A DNA stretch of 64,000 nt from Rubrobacter xylanophilus. Lineage in GTDB: Bacteria > Actinomycetota > Rubrobacteria > Rubrobacterales > Rubrobacteraceae. Made by a program: the position numbers and the translations under genes. Location of the stretch: positions 62,001-126,000 of the forward strand of contig NZ_AP019791.1 in NCBI RefSeq assembly GCF_007164525.1, in the 5' to 3' direction. This document shows positions 43,186 through 52,715 of the stretch, in pieces. Below the pieces are notes generated by a model. It was not told the origin of the DNA and searched no databases. It saw only the letters and a list, made by a program, of their open reading frames with translations. The stretch's first letter is position 1, and every line of letters starts with the position of its first letter.

Positions 43186-44631
43186 ATGCTGGAGCTGAGC
43201 GCCTTCGAACTAGCCGAGAGGGTGCTGTCCCGCGAGGTCTCCGCCACCGAGGCGGCCGCGACCGCCAACGCCCGGGTGGAGGAGGTGGAGGGGAGGCTCA
43301 ACTCGTTCATCACCGGCACGCCGGAGCTGGCGCTGGAGCGGGCCGCCCGGGTGGACGAGCGCCTGCGCCGCGGTGAGGAAGTGCGGCCCTGGGAGTGCGT
43401 CCCGATCGCGATAAAGGACGTGCTCTCCACCCGCGGGGTCCGGACGACCTGCGGCTCGCGGATCCTGGAGAACTTCGAGCCGGTCTACGAGGCCTCTGCG
43501 CTCGCGAACTTCGGCCCAGACCCGATCATGGTGGGCAAGGCGAACATGGACGAGTTCGCGATGGGCTCTTCCACGGAGAACTCGGCCTACGGCCCCACCC
43601 GCAACCCCTGGGACCTCTCGCGGGTGCCGGGAGGGTCCTCCGGGGGCTCGGCGGCGGCGGTGGCCGCCGGAGAGGGCTGGTGGGCCCTGGGGACGGACAC
43701 GGGGGGCTCGGTGCGCCAGCCGGCCGCCTTCTGCGGGTTGGTGGGCCTGAAGCCCACCTACGGCCGCGTCTCGCGCTACGGGCTCATTGCCTTCGCCTCC
43801 TCGCTGGACCAGATCGGGCCGATGACCCGCGACGTCCGGGACGCCGCGCTCCTGTTGCAGGCGATCGCCGGACACGATCCCAGGGACTCGACCAGCGCCG
43901 ACGTGGAGGTGCCGGATTACCTCTCCTCCTTGGAGAGCGGCGTGGAGGGGCTCAGGATCGGGATCGTCCGGGAGCTCACGGAGGCCGAGGGCGTGGAGGA
44001 GGCGGTGCGCGAGATCTCACTGCGCACCGCCCGTTCCCTGGAGGAGGCCGGGGCCGAGGTCGGGGAGGTGAGCCTGCCGCACGCCAGCTACGGCCTCCCC
44101 GCCTACTACATCATCGCTCCGGCAGAGGTCTCCTCGAACCTGGCCCGCTACGACGGAGTCCGCTACGGGCTCCGGGTCCCGGCCGACGGGGTGCACGAGA
44201 TGTACCGCCGGACCCGTGCCCGGGGCTTCGGCGACGAGGTGAAACGCCGCATCATGCTCGGCACCTACGCCCTCTCCGCCGGTTACTACGAGGCCTACTA
44301 CGGCCAGGCCCAGAAGGTGCGCACAAAGATTATCGAGGACTTCCGCAAAGCCTTCACCCGCTACGATGTCCTCCTCTCTCCGACCTGTCCCACGACAGCC
44401 TTCGAACTCGGCGAGAAGGTCGACGACCCCCTCGCCATGTACGCCAACGATATCTGCTCCATCCCCGCCAGCCTCGCCGGTATCCCCGCCATCAGCATCC
44501 CCGGCGGTACCTCCAGAGGCCTGCCCGTCGGGGTGCAGCTCATGGGCGACTACTTCTCCGAACCCACCCTCCTGCGCGCCGCCCGCGCCGCCGAACGGAC
44601 CTCGGACTTCCGCTTCCACCTCAAACCCTGA
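43186..44631 (+). CDS. gatA: Asp/Glu-tRNA amidotransferase subunit A
   Basis: GatA is the glutaminase of GatCAB. The 481-residue amidase-signature protein has the catalytic lysine in VPIAIKDVLSTRGV and the serines in RVPGGSSGGSAAAVAAG and GTDTGGSVRQPAAFCG. YGRVSRYGLIAFASSLDQIG is a GatA-specific block. ATG 43186 is right after gatC. Unusually, gatB is about 4 kb away, behind a sugar cassette. Confidence 0.97.
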   Translation: MLELSAFELAERVLSREVSATEAAATANARVEEVEGRLNSFITGTPELALERAARVDERLRRGEEVRPWECVPIAIKDVLSTRGVRTTCGSRILENFEPVYEASALANFGPDPIMVGKANMDEFAMGSSTENSAYGPTRNPWDLSRVPGGSSGGSAAAVAAGEGWWALGTDTGGSVRQPAAFCGLVGLKPTYGRVSRYGLIAFASSLDQIGPMTRDVRDAALLLQAIAGHDPRDSTSADVEVPDYLSSLESGVEGLRIGIVRELTEAEGVEEAVREISLRTARSLEEAGAEVGEVSLPHASYGLPAYYIIAPAEVSSNLARYDGVRYGLRVPADGVHEMYRRTRARGFGDEVKRRIMLGTYALSAGYYEAYYGQAQKVRTKIIEDFRKAFTRYDVLLSPTCPTTAFELGEKVDDPLAMYANDICSIPASLAGIPAISIPGGTSRGLPVGVQLMGDYFSEPTLLRAARAAERTSDFRFHLKP

Positions 44632-44644
44632 CCGCATGCCGCTG

Positions 44645-44692
44645 TTGACCCGCCTCCAGCAGCGGCGTACACTTTGGGAAAACGATTTCACA
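44645..44692 (+). promoter_or_regulatory. Promoter and LacI-type operator of the sugar cassette
   Basis: TTGACC (44645-44650) and TACACT (44668-44673) are 17 bp apart. A near-palindrome GAAAACGATTTC (44678-44689) with a central CG, typical of LacI-family operators, begins 4 nt after the -10. A repressor here would block transcription start, so the downstream LacI-type gene probably represses itself and the two enzyme genes. Confidence 0.65.
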
Positions 44693-44710
44693 GGGGGTGG
44701 AAGGCGGCGG

Positions 44711-45700
44711 ATGAAGATGCGGGACGTGGCGCGGCGGGCGGGGGTTTCGCCGGCGACGGTATCGCGGGTGCTCAACGGGGTACCGACGGTGGGGGAGGAG
44801 CACCGGCGGCGGGTGTTACGGGCGATCGAGGAGCTCGGCTACCGGCCGAACAAGCTGGCGAGCAATCTGCGGCGGCAGAAGGCCGAGATGATCGGGGTGG
44901 TCGTTTCGGACATCGAGAACCCGCACTTCACGGAGATGGTACGGGCGGTGGAGGATGCGGCCTACCGGCGGGGGTACAGGGTGCTTTTATGCAACACCGA
45001 CGAGACGCCGCAGAAGCAGCGGGCGTATCTGGAGGTGCTCGCGGCCGAGCGGGTTCTGGGGGTCATCCTCTCGCCCTCGGATCCGGAGGACGGGGGGATA
45101 GGGGAGCTCATGGACCTGAAGATTCCGGTCGTGGCCTTCGACCGGACGGTCGCCGACCCGCGGGCTGACGCGGTGGTGGTGGACAACGTCGGCGGGGTAC
45201 GGATGGCGACCCGGCGGCTCATCGCGGCCGGGCACGAGAGGATAGGCTTCATCAGCGGATCGGAGGGGATAGAGACCGGGAGCGGGCGGCTGGCCGGCTA
45301 CCGGGAGGCGATGCTCGAGGCCGGGCTCGGGTTGCGGGTGGCCCACGGGGGCTTCCGGATAGAGGGGGGGAGGGAGGCCGCGCGGCGGTTGCTCTCCGGG
45401 GGGGAGGGGATCACGGCGCTCATCGTCGGCAACAACCTGATGACCATCGGCGCCCTGAAGGCGCTCCGGGAGCGCGGGGTGCGGGTGCCCGACGACGTGG
45501 CGCTCGTCGCCGTCGACGATCCCTTCTGGGCCGAGCTCGTCGAGCCGCCGCTCACCGCGCTGGCCCAGCCGGTGCGCCGGATGGCCGGCTGCGCCATGGA
45601 GATGCTGCTGGAGAGGATCTCCGGCGGGAGGAGCGCGCCCCGCAGGGAGGTTTTCGGGTTGGAGCTGCGGGTCCGTGGCTCCTGCGGCACCGCGGCGTAG
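44711..45700 (+). CDS. LacI-family transcription repressor
   Basis: The 329-residue protein has a LacI helix-turn-helix (MKMRDVARRAGVSPATVSRV), hinge helix (RPNKLASNLRRQK) and a periplasmic-binding-like sugar domain (about 62-325: MIGVVVSDIENPHFTEMV, VVAFDRTVADPRADAVVVDN). It should bind the operator just upstream. The ligand is unknown, likely the sugar handled by the next two genes. Start ATG 44711. Confidence 0.93.
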   Translation: MKMRDVARRAGVSPATVSRVLNGVPTVGEEHRRRVLRAIEELGYRPNKLASNLRRQKAEMIGVVVSDIENPHFTEMVRAVEDAAYRRGYRVLLCNTDETPQKQRAYLEVLAAERVLGVILSPSDPEDGGIGELMDLKIPVVAFDRTVADPRADAVVVDNVGGVRMATRRLIAAGHERIGFISGSEGIETGSGRLAGYREAMLEAGLGLRVAHGGFRIEGGREAARRLLSGGEGITALIVGNNLMTIGALKALRERGVRVPDDVALVAVDDPFWAELVEPPLTALAQPVRRMAGCAMEMLLERISGGRSAPRREVFGLELRVRGSCGTAA

Positions 45701-45724
45701 GAAGGATCTCAGAGAGGAGGAGAA

Positions 45725-47158
45725 GTGGCGAGGATAGGCATCCTGACCATGTCCGATGGCAGGGACTTCGTGCACAAAGACGTCGAGAAGTTCTGCCGCA
45801 AGGTGGAGGCCAAGATCTCCTCCGCCCTCGAAGCCGCCGGTCACGAGGTCGTGCGCGCCCGCGAGGTCGTCTGGACGAACCGGCTCGCCGTGAGCGAGGC
45901 GCGGCGCGTCGCCGACGCGCGGCCGGACCTCACGGTCTTCAACATCCCCGTGTGGGCCTTCCCGCACTTCTCGATGCTCGCCGCCGCGGAGACGCCGGGG
46001 CCGCTGCTGCTCTTCTCCAACGTGGACCCGCGGTATCCCGGCATGGTCGGGATGCTCGCGGCGGCGGGCGGGCTCGACCAGGTTGGGCGCACCTACGGCC
46101 GCGTCTGGGGCGACGTCTCCGAGCCCGAGGTGCTCGCCAGACTCGAGGCGCACGCGCGGGCGGCGCGGGCGGTAAACGGTCTTCGCGGGAGCACCTTCGG
46201 GAGGGTAGGCGGCAGGCCCATGGGCATGTACACCGCCGTCTCCAACCCCGACCAGTGGATGCAGAAGTTCGGGGTGGACGTCGAGGAGATCGACCAGTGG
46301 GAGCTCGTGCGCCGCTCGGAAGGGGTGGAGGCCAGGAAGGTCCGCGAGGCTAGGGAGTGGCTCGAGCGTCACGCCGCGGGCGTCCACTACGACGGCAAAC
46401 AGCTCACGCCCGAGCTGTTGGAGCGCCAGATCCGCTCCTACTACGCGATGCGCGAGCTGATAGAGGAGTGGAACCTAGACTTCTCCGGCATAAAGGCCCA
46501 GCCCGAGCTCACCACCCACTTCTGCACCATGGACGTCACCGAGGCCTTCCTCAACGACCCCTACGACTGGGACGGCGAGAAGGAGGTGCACGTCTGCGCC
46601 ACCGAGGCGGACATGGATGCCGCCCTCACCATGCAGATCCTGAAAGGCATGAGCGAGACGCCCGTGCTCTTCGCCGACGTCCGTCATTACCACGCCGACC
46701 GGGACATCTGGGACCTCGTGAACTCCGGCCAGCACGCCACCTGGTTCGCCGAGCGGAGCGACGACCCGGCGGAGAACCTGCGCCGCGTCCACCTCTACCC
46801 CGAGGGCTTCTACTTCCCCGCCGGCGGGGCGAGCGTGCACCACCTGGCCGCACCCGGCGAGTTCACCTTCGCCCGCCTGACGCGAAAGGAAGGACGCTAC
46901 CGGATGCACGTGCTCAAGGGCTCCTTCGAGCGCTACGATGCGGCGACCAACGAAGAGCTCATGCGCCAGTCCACCTACGAGTGGCCCCACGCCTTCGCCC
47001 GCTTCGAGGCGGAGGCCGACGAGGTGCTCTCCCGCTACGGCTCGAACCACATCCACGCCGTACCCGGCGACCGCATCCAGGAGCTGCGCGCCGTCTGCGA
47101 GCTCCTGGACATCGACTACGACGGGTTCGGCTCCGCCGGTGGTGGGGAGAGGAGATGA
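45725..47158 (+). CDS. L-fucose/arabinose isomerase-like sugar isomerase
   Basis: The 477-residue protein belongs to the L-fucose isomerase superfamily (aldose-ketose isomerases using Mn). The N-terminal Rossmann part has GRDFVHKDVEKFC and FNIPVWAFPHFSML. The catalytic region has TEADMDAALTMQILKG (metal Glu), LFADVRHY (metal Asp) and a C-terminal His in YRMHVLKG. It lies between LacI and an FGGY kinase, so it turns an aldose into a ketose that is then phosphorylated. The exact sugar cannot be read from sequence. GTG start. Confidence 0.85.
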   Translation: MARIGILTMSDGRDFVHKDVEKFCRKVEAKISSALEAAGHEVVRAREVVWTNRLAVSEARRVADARPDLTVFNIPVWAFPHFSMLAAAETPGPLLLFSNVDPRYPGMVGMLAAAGGLDQVGRTYGRVWGDVSEPEVLARLEAHARAARAVNGLRGSTFGRVGGRPMGMYTAVSNPDQWMQKFGVDVEEIDQWELVRRSEGVEARKVREAREWLERHAAGVHYDGKQLTPELLERQIRSYYAMRELIEEWNLDFSGIKAQPELTTHFCTMDVTEAFLNDPYDWDGEKEVHVCATEADMDAALTMQILKGMSETPVLFADVRHYHADRDIWDLVNSGQHATWFAERSDDPAENLRRVHLYPEGFYFPAGGASVHHLAAPGEFTFARLTRKEGRYRMHVLKGSFERYDAATNEELMRQSTYEWPHAFARFEAEADEVLSRYGSNHIHAVPGDRIQELRAVCELLDIDYDGFGSAGGGERR

Positions 47159-48651
47159 GCGGCGAGCTGCTCCTCGGGGTGGACATCGGCACCTCATCCA
47201 CCAAGGGCGTCCTCGCCCGGCCCGGCGGCGAGGTCGTTGCGACCGCCGAGCGGCCCCACGGGCTCAGCATGCCCCGCCCCGGATGGGCCGAGCACGACGC
47301 CGAGGGGGTGTGGTGGGCCGACTTCGCCGCCATCTGCCGCGAGCTGCTGGAGCAGGCCGACGGCCGGGTGGCCGCCGTGTGCACCAGCGGCATCGGGGCG
47401 TGTCTCTTGCCAGCGGACGAAGCCGGCAACCCCTTGCGGCCCGCCATCCTCTACGGGATAGACACGCGGGCGGAGAGGGAGATCGAGGAGCTTACCGGGC
47501 GCTACGGCGAGGAGGAGCTGCTGCGGAGGTGCGGCTCCGTCCTGACCACCCAGGCCGTGGGGCCCAAGCTCCTGTGGCTCAGGCGCAACGAGCCCGGGGT
47601 CTGGGAGAGGACGCGCAAGTTCTTCATGGCCAGTTCCTTTCTCGTGTGGCGCCTCACCGGGGAGTATGTCCTCGACCACCACTCCGCCAGCCAGTGTGAC
47701 CCTTTGTACGACCTGCGGGGGTGCCGCTGGATCGAGGAGTGGGCCGAAGAGATAGCGCCGGGCCTGCCGCTGCCGCGGCTGCTGTGGCCCGCCGAGGTCG
47801 CCGGGGAGGTCACCCCGGAGGCCGCCGAGGAGACCGGCATCCCCGCCGGCACCCCGGTCGCCGCCGGCACCATAGACGCCTGGAGCGAGGGCGCGAGCGT
47901 CGGGGTGCAGGAGCCCGGGGACCTCATGCTCATGTACGGGACGACGATGTTCATCATCGAGGTCGTGCGCGAGCCGCTCCACCATCCCGGCCTCTGGGGC
48001 ACCACCGGCATCCTGCCCGGGACCCGCAACCTCGCCGCCGGGATGGCGACCTCCGGGGCGCTCACCGGGTGGCTGCGCGAGATCTCCGGCGGCCTCCCCT
48101 ATGAGCGGCTCACCCGAGAGGCCGCCGCCGTCGCGCCCGGGTCCGACGGCCTCGTCGTGCTGCCGTACTTCGCCGGGGAGCGCACCCCCATCTTCGACCC
48201 AAGGGCCCGCGGGCTCATCTCCGGCCTCACCCTCAGGCACGGGCGGGGGCATCTGTACAGGGCGGTGCTCGAGGCCACCGCCTACGGCGTCCGGCACATC
48301 TTCGAGTCGATGCGCGAGGCCGGGGGCGGTGGGGAGCGGCTCGTCGCAGTCGGCGGCGGGACGAAGGGCGGGCTGTGGACGCAGATAGTCTCCGACGTCA
48401 CCGGTCGGCCGCAGCAGCTCCCCGAGCAGACCATCGGCGCCGCCTACGGCGATGCGCTGCTGGCGGCGAGGGCCGCAGGGCTCGCGGGACGGGACGAGGA
48501 CTGGAGCCGCATCTCCGCCACCGTCGAGCCCGACGAGCGCAACCGCGGCCTCTACGACGAGCTCTATCGCGTCTACCGGGAGCTGTATCCGGCGACCCGC
48601 GAGCAGATGCACCGGCTCGCGGACCTGCAGCGGGAGGAGGGCTCCGGATAG
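47155..48651 (+). CDS. FGGY-family carbohydrate kinase
   Basis: The 498-residue kinase has the ATP motif LLGVDIGTSSTKGVLARPGG, the catalytic Asp in GTIDAWSEGASVGV, GTTMFII, LVVLPYFAGERTPIFDPRARG, and the GGTKGGLWTQIVSDVTGRP adenosine motif. It resembles xylulokinase/ribulokinase-type FGGY enzymes. ATG 47155 overlaps the isomerase stop by 4 bp, so both enzymes are co-translated. Probably phosphorylates the ketose made by the isomerase. Confidence 0.9.
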   Translation: MSGELLLGVDIGTSSTKGVLARPGGEVVATAERPHGLSMPRPGWAEHDAEGVWWADFAAICRELLEQADGRVAAVCTSGIGACLLPADEAGNPLRPAILYGIDTRAEREIEELTGRYGEEELLRRCGSVLTTQAVGPKLLWLRRNEPGVWERTRKFFMASSFLVWRLTGEYVLDHHSASQCDPLYDLRGCRWIEEWAEEIAPGLPLPRLLWPAEVAGEVTPEAAEETGIPAGTPVAAGTIDAWSEGASVGVQEPGDLMLMYGTTMFIIEVVREPLHHPGLWGTTGILPGTRNLAAGMATSGALTGWLREISGGLPYERLTREAAAVAPGSDGLVVLPYFAGERTPIFDPRARGLISGLTLRHGRGHLYRAVLEATAYGVRHIFESMREAGGGGERLVAVGGGTKGGLWTQIVSDVTGRPQQLPEQTIGAAYGDALLAARAAGLAGRDEDWSRISATVEPDERNRGLYDELYRVYRELYPATREQMHRLADLQREEGSG

Positions 48652-48666
48652 CCTCCGCGGGGGTGT

Positions 48667-48672
48667 TAGAAT
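48667..48672 (+). promoter_or_regulatory. Extended -10 promoter of gatB
   Basis: TGTTAGAAT gives an extended -10 (TAGAAT about 48667-48672), roughly 45 nt before gatB. It would let gatB be transcribed independently of the sugar cassette. Confidence 0.4.
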
Positions 48673-48717
48673 GTCTCACCGGCACGGTTCCCCGGAGAGC
48701 AGCGAGGTGCAGGTGGC

Positions 48718-50175
48718 TTGGAGCTGAAGGACGGTAAAGCTTACCAGGCGGTGATCGGGCTGGAGTTCCACGTCCATCTCTCCACCCGCACCAAGATGTT
48801 CTGCGGCTGCCGGGTGACCTACGGCGAGCCGCCCAACACGCACGTCTGCCCGGTGTGTCTCGGCCACCCCGGGGCGCTGCCGGTCATCAACGAACGGGCC
48901 GTGGAGCTCGGGGTGATGGCCGGGCTCGCGCTCAACTGCCGGGTCGCCGGGCGGGCCGTCTTCGCCCGCAAGAACTACTTCTACCCCGACCTGCCGAAGG
49001 GCTATCAGATCTCCCAGTACGAGGAGCCCATCTGCACCGGCGGCCACATCGAAGTGCCCACCTCCGATGGTACGGTGAGGGTGAGGATCCGGCGGCTGCA
49101 CCTGGAGGAGGACACGGCGAAGAACGTACACGTGGGGGAGTCGGGCCGGATGCATGGATCTGTGGGCTCGCTCATAGACTTCAACCGCAGCGGGGTGCCT
49201 CTCATGGAGATCGTCACCGAGCCGGACATCCCCTCCCCCGAGGCGGCCCGGCAGACCGCCATGCGGCTCAGGGAGATCCTGCAGGCCGTCGGGGCCTCGG
49301 AGGCGGACATGGAGAAGGGCCAGATGCGCTGCGAGGCGAACGTCTCGCTGCGCGGCCCGGACGGCACGCCCGGAACCCGCACGGAGCTCAAGAACATCAA
49401 CTCGTTCCGCTTTATGGAGCGGGGGCTGGTGCGGGAGCTGCGGCGCCAGCGGGAGGTGCTGGAGGCCGGCGGCGAGGTGCAGCAGGCCACCATCCACTAC
49501 GATCCGGTCGCCGACGAGGTGCATGAGCTGAGGAGCAAGGAGTTCGCCGAGGACTACCGCTACTTCCCCGAGCCGGACCTGCTGCCGCTGGAGCTCTCCC
49601 CGGCCTGGGTCGGGGAGCTTCGCCGGCTCCTCCCGGAGCTCCCGGAGCAGACCCGCCGCCGCTTCGTCGAGCAGTACGGGCTCCCGGAGTCCGACGCGGC
49701 GGTGCTCACCGCCGAGAGGGAGATGGCCGCCTTCTACGAGAGGGTGGCCTCCGAGGTGGACCCCAGGCAGGCGGCGAACTGGATCTCCGGCGACCTCCGG
49801 GCCCTCCTGAACGAGGCTCAGATGGGCATCTCCGACTCCAGGGTTCGCCCGGAGCACATGGTCGAGCTGATCCGGCTCGTGCAGGAGGGGGCGGTCTCCC
49901 GCTCGGCAGCCAAGACGGTGCTGGGGAAGGTCTTCGAGAGCGGCGAGCGGCCCTCCGAAGTGGTCGAGCGCGAGGGGCTCGCCCAGATGGGGGCCGACGA
50001 GCTCGGCGGGATAGTGGACCAGGTGATCTCCTCGAACCCCGAGGAGGCCGAGCGGGTGAGAAACGGCGACCAGAAGGTGGTGGGCTTCCTTATCGGCCAG
50101 GTGATGCGGGCGACCCGGGGCCAGGCCGACGGCGGCCGGGTGCGCCAGCTGATCCTGGAGAGGCTCGGCTCCTAG
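48718..50175 (+). CDS. gatB: Asp/Glu-tRNA amidotransferase subunit B
   Basis: GatB binds the misacylated tRNA and activates it. The 485-residue protein has [69 protein letters not shown] and KNINSFRF, and a C-terminal YqeY-like helical domain with [16 protein letters not shown]. The zinc cysteines CGC and CPVC are present. TTG start. Separated from gatCA by the sugar cassette. Confidence 0.97.
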   Translation: MELKDGKAYQAVIGLEFHVHLSTRTKMFCGCRVTYGEPPNTHVCPVCLGHPGALPVINERAVELGVMAGLALNCRVAGRAVFARKNYFYPDLPKGYQISQYEEPICTGGHIEVPTSDGTVRVRIRRLHLEEDTAKNVHVGESGRMHGSVGSLIDFNRSGVPLMEIVTEPDIPSPEAARQTAMRLREILQAVGASEADMEKGQMRCEANVSLRGPDGTPGTRTELKNINSFRFMERGLVRELRRQREVLEAGGEVQQATIHYDPVADEVHELRSKEFAEDYRYFPEPDLLPLELSPAWVGELRRLLPELPEQTRRRFVEQYGLPESDAAVLTAEREMAAFYERVASEVDPRQAANWISGDLRALLNEAQMGISDSRVRPEHMVELIRLVQEGAVSRSAAKTVLGKVFESGERPSEVVEREGLAQMGADELGGIVDQVISSNPEEAERVRNGDQKVVGFLIGQVMRATRGQADGGRVRQLILERLGS

Positions 50176-50178
50176 CCT

Positions 50179-51423
50179 TTGGCCGAGCCGGGCAGACCGC
50201 TGGTGGGGATCGCCGCCCCGGAGACCTCCGAACTGGCCGAGTCGGTGCTGGAGTCCGGCGGCGAGCCGCTGGAGATCCCGTTCCCCGGCGCTCCGCTGGA
50301 ATGGGGCGTGGCCCTCTGCCGCGAGTGGACGGCCGACGCGCTGGAGGTGAACCTCAGGACCCTCTCTCCGGAGGCGCTGCTCTTCGACGCGCCCTCCCCC
50401 GCCGGGCTGGCCGCCGCGCTCGCCGCGGCCGTGCGCACGGGGCTTCCGGCGGTCTGCGCGGCATCTCCGCAGCGGAACACCTTCGCCGCGGCCCTGGCCG
50501 GCCTCGGAGCGCTTCCCCTGCGCGAGGATCCCGCCGCCTGCGCCGTCCGGCTGGCCGGCGAGGGAAGGCCACGGGCGGGCGACCTGATCGAGGACTTCGC
50601 GCTGGCGAACGCCCTCCGGGCAGGCGCCGCCGTGGGCTGCGGACCGGAGGCCTTCGTCCACCTGGCTGCCCTGGCCCGGGAGGCCGAGGTCGGGGGCTTC
50701 GACCGGATGGTCCGGGCGATAGTCCCCGGAGCGCCCGGAATTGCCCGCCCGGACTCCCCCTGGCTGAAGGAGCACGGCCTCCCCGGCCTGCTCGCCCGGC
50801 TCGGCGACGACCTCCACGACACCCTTACCGTCTGCGGGCGCATCCGGGAGTTTCTCCCCCCCGATCCCCCGTCCCCGCCCCAGGACCCCCCGCAGGGCCG
50901 CTTCGCGTTCGTCGAGGCCCGGGCCTCCGGCGCCGAGGCGCTCTGCAGCCTCCCCGGAGAGGCCGGGGAGCCCGCGGGCGAGTGCAGCGTCTACCTCTCA
51001 GAGAAGAGCGCCGCCCGGGCGGTCAGGTGGGAGCGGGTCGAGCCCGGCTCCATCGTCGTCGTGGTCGGGTGCGGCCCGCGCGGCGCCCCCGGCCTGCGCC
51101 GGCTCGACGCCCTCGAGGAGGCCATGCAGGAGGCGGGCTTCCGGGTGCCGGTGCTCACCGACGGCCTCGCCCCCGAGGGGGCGGGGGGCGTCTGGATCTC
51201 CGCGTTCACCCCCGAGTCCGCCGCCGAAGGGGTGATAGGCCGCCTGCGACAGGGCGACTTCCTCCGCATAGACCTCGAGCGCCGGGCCATCAGGACCAGC
51301 GCCGACCCCGAGGCGTTCGCCCGGCGCGACTACTTCGGAACCTCCCGGGCCCGGGGTCACGGCTACGCATCCCGCTACGCCCGCTCCGCCCTCCCCGCCC
51401 TCGACGGCGCGTCCTTCGGCTAG
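50179..51423 (+). CDS. Degenerate IlvD/Edd-family (dihydroxy-acid dehydratase-like) protein
   Basis: The 414-residue protein keeps the outline of IlvD: a middle segment DFALANALRAGAAVGCGPEAF followed by VHLAALAREAEV, a late segment VVVVGCGPRGAPGLRRL, then VPVLTDGLAPEGAGGVW, FLRIDLERRAIRT, and the tail YARSALPALDGASFG. It is about 140 residues shorter than IlvD. The expected cysteine motifs (such as CDK) are replaced, for example by APSPAG. A catalytic 2Fe-2S cluster is therefore unlikely. It starts 3 nt after gatB. Homology is by eye; function unknown. Confidence 0.72.
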   Translation: MAEPGRPLVGIAAPETSELAESVLESGGEPLEIPFPGAPLEWGVALCREWTADALEVNLRTLSPEALLFDAPSPAGLAAALAAAVRTGLPAVCAASPQRNTFAAALAGLGALPLREDPAACAVRLAGEGRPRAGDLIEDFALANALRAGAAVGCGPEAFVHLAALAREAEVGGFDRMVRAIVPGAPGIARPDSPWLKEHGLPGLLARLGDDLHDTLTVCGRIREFLPPDPPSPPQDPPQGRFAFVEARASGAEALCSLPGEAGEPAGECSVYLSEKSAARAVRWERVEPGSIVVVVGCGPRGAPGLRRLDALEEAMQEAGFRVPVLTDGLAPEGAGGVWISAFTPESAAEGVIGRLRQGDFLRIDLERRAIRTSADPEAFARRDYFGTSRARGHGYASRYARSALPALDGASFG

Positions 51424-51557
51424 CCGCGGTAGCGCACGAGCGGTTGCAATTTCATATTTTTTCGATCAAGGGGCGGCGTATGTGTAGCTAGCACCTAGTT
51501 TCGGGACTAAAATGGTGACCGCCATGTCGGCCGAAGCAGCGGAGGAAGGTTAGCCCG

Positions 51558-52715
51558 ATGCAGAACAAGTACCGCCTGATGTCTCCCGGACCCACCCCCA
51601 TTCCACCCGAGGTCTCCGCGGCCGGTGCGCTGCCGATCATCCACCACCGGACCCCGGAGTTCGGTGAGGTCTTCACCCGGGTAAACGAGAACCTCAAGCG
51701 GGTCTTCCTGACGGAGAACGACATCTTCACCTACGCGGCCAGCGGAACGGGATCCTTCGAGGGGGCGCTGCAGAACCTCTTCTCGCCCGGCGACAGGGTG
51801 CTCGTGGTCAACAACGGGAACTTCGGCGGCCGCTGGGTCAAGATGAGCCGGGCCTTCGGGCTGGAGGTCACCGAGCTCACCTACGAGTGGGGGCAGAAGG
51901 CGGACAACGACGAGGTCGCCGAGGCGCTCGCGGCCGACCCGCAGATAAAGGGGGCCATCTGCGTGCTCTCCGAGACCTCCACCGGGACGGTCAACGACAT
52001 CCGGGGCTTCGCGAAGGCCACGGAGAACGTGCTGACCATCGTGGACGCCGTCAGCGGTCTGGGGGCGTGCGAGCTCAGGACCGACGAGTGGGGGGTCGAC
52101 GTGGTGGTCGCCGGCAGCCAGAAGGCGCTCATGACCCCGCCGGGCCTGGGGTTCGTCAGCGTCTCCGAGCGGGCCTGGCGGGCGCACGAGGAGGCCCGGC
52201 TGCCGCGCTACTACTTCGACTGGACGGCGGCCAGGAAGGCCTACAGGAAAGACCCGCCCCAGACCCCGTGGACCCCGGCGGTGAGCGTGATCATACAGCT
52301 CGATCTGGCGCTGCAGCAGATCCTGGAGGAGGGGCTGGAGAACGTCCTGGAGCGGCACGTGTTGCTGGGGCGGGCGGCGCGCGCGGGGGTCAAGGGGATG
52401 GGCCTCAGGCTCTTCGGGCCCGACGAGGACATGAACACCGCGGTCACCGCCGCGTGGGTCCCCGAGGGGATCGACGGCAAGCAGCTCGTGCGGATGGTCT
52501 TCCGGGAGCACGGGATACAGGTTGCCGGTGGTCAGGGGCCGATGGAGGGCAAGATCTTCCGGATCGGCCACTGCGGCTACTTCGACGCCTACGACATCAT
52601 CGCCACCGTCGCGGCCATCGAGCTCGCGCTGGAGTCCCTCGGACATCCGGTCGAGCTGGGCAAGGGCGTGGGCGCCGCGCAGCGGGTCTTCTCGAAGAGC
52701 GGGGTGGCCGCTTGA
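51558..52715 (+). CDS. Class V aminotransferase (serine/phosphoserine aminotransferase type)
   Basis: The 385-residue PLP enzyme starts RLMSPGPTPIPPEV and has the PLP lysine in VVAGSQKALMTPPG, DAVSGLGACELRTDEWGVD and a C-terminal FRIGHCGYFDAYDII. It is closest in pattern to serine-glyoxylate/alanine-glyoxylate-type enzymes. Coupling to serA by a 4-bp overlap suggests it makes (phospho)serine in place of SerC. The 134-nt upstream gap (51424-51557) has short hairpins but no assigned riboswitch. Confidence 0.9.
   Translation: MQNKYRLMSPGPTPIPPEVSAAGALPIIHHRTPEFGEVFTRVNENLKRVFLTENDIFTYAASGTGSFEGALQNLFSPGDRVLVVNNGNFGGRWVKMSRAFGLEVTELTYEWGQKADNDEVAEALAADPQIKGAICVLSETSTGTVNDIRGFAKATENVLTIVDAVSGLGACELRTDEWGVDVVVAGSQKALMTPPGLGFVSVSERAWRAHEEARLPRYYFDWTAARKAYRKDPPQTPWTPAVSVIIQLDLALQQILEEGLENVLERHVLLGRAARAGVKGMGLRLFGPDEDMNTAVTAAWVPEGIDGKQLVRMVFREHGIQVAGGQGPMEGKIFRIGHCGYFDAYDIIATVAAIELALESLGHPVELGKGVGAAQRVFSKSGVAA

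Noticed and set aside
51424-51557. Possible T-box leader before the aminotransferase-serA pair (AATGGTGACCGCC resembles the T-box core).
   Set aside because: The core has an extra base against the TGGNACCGCG consensus, no stem I or specifier loop could be drawn, and no terminator follows.
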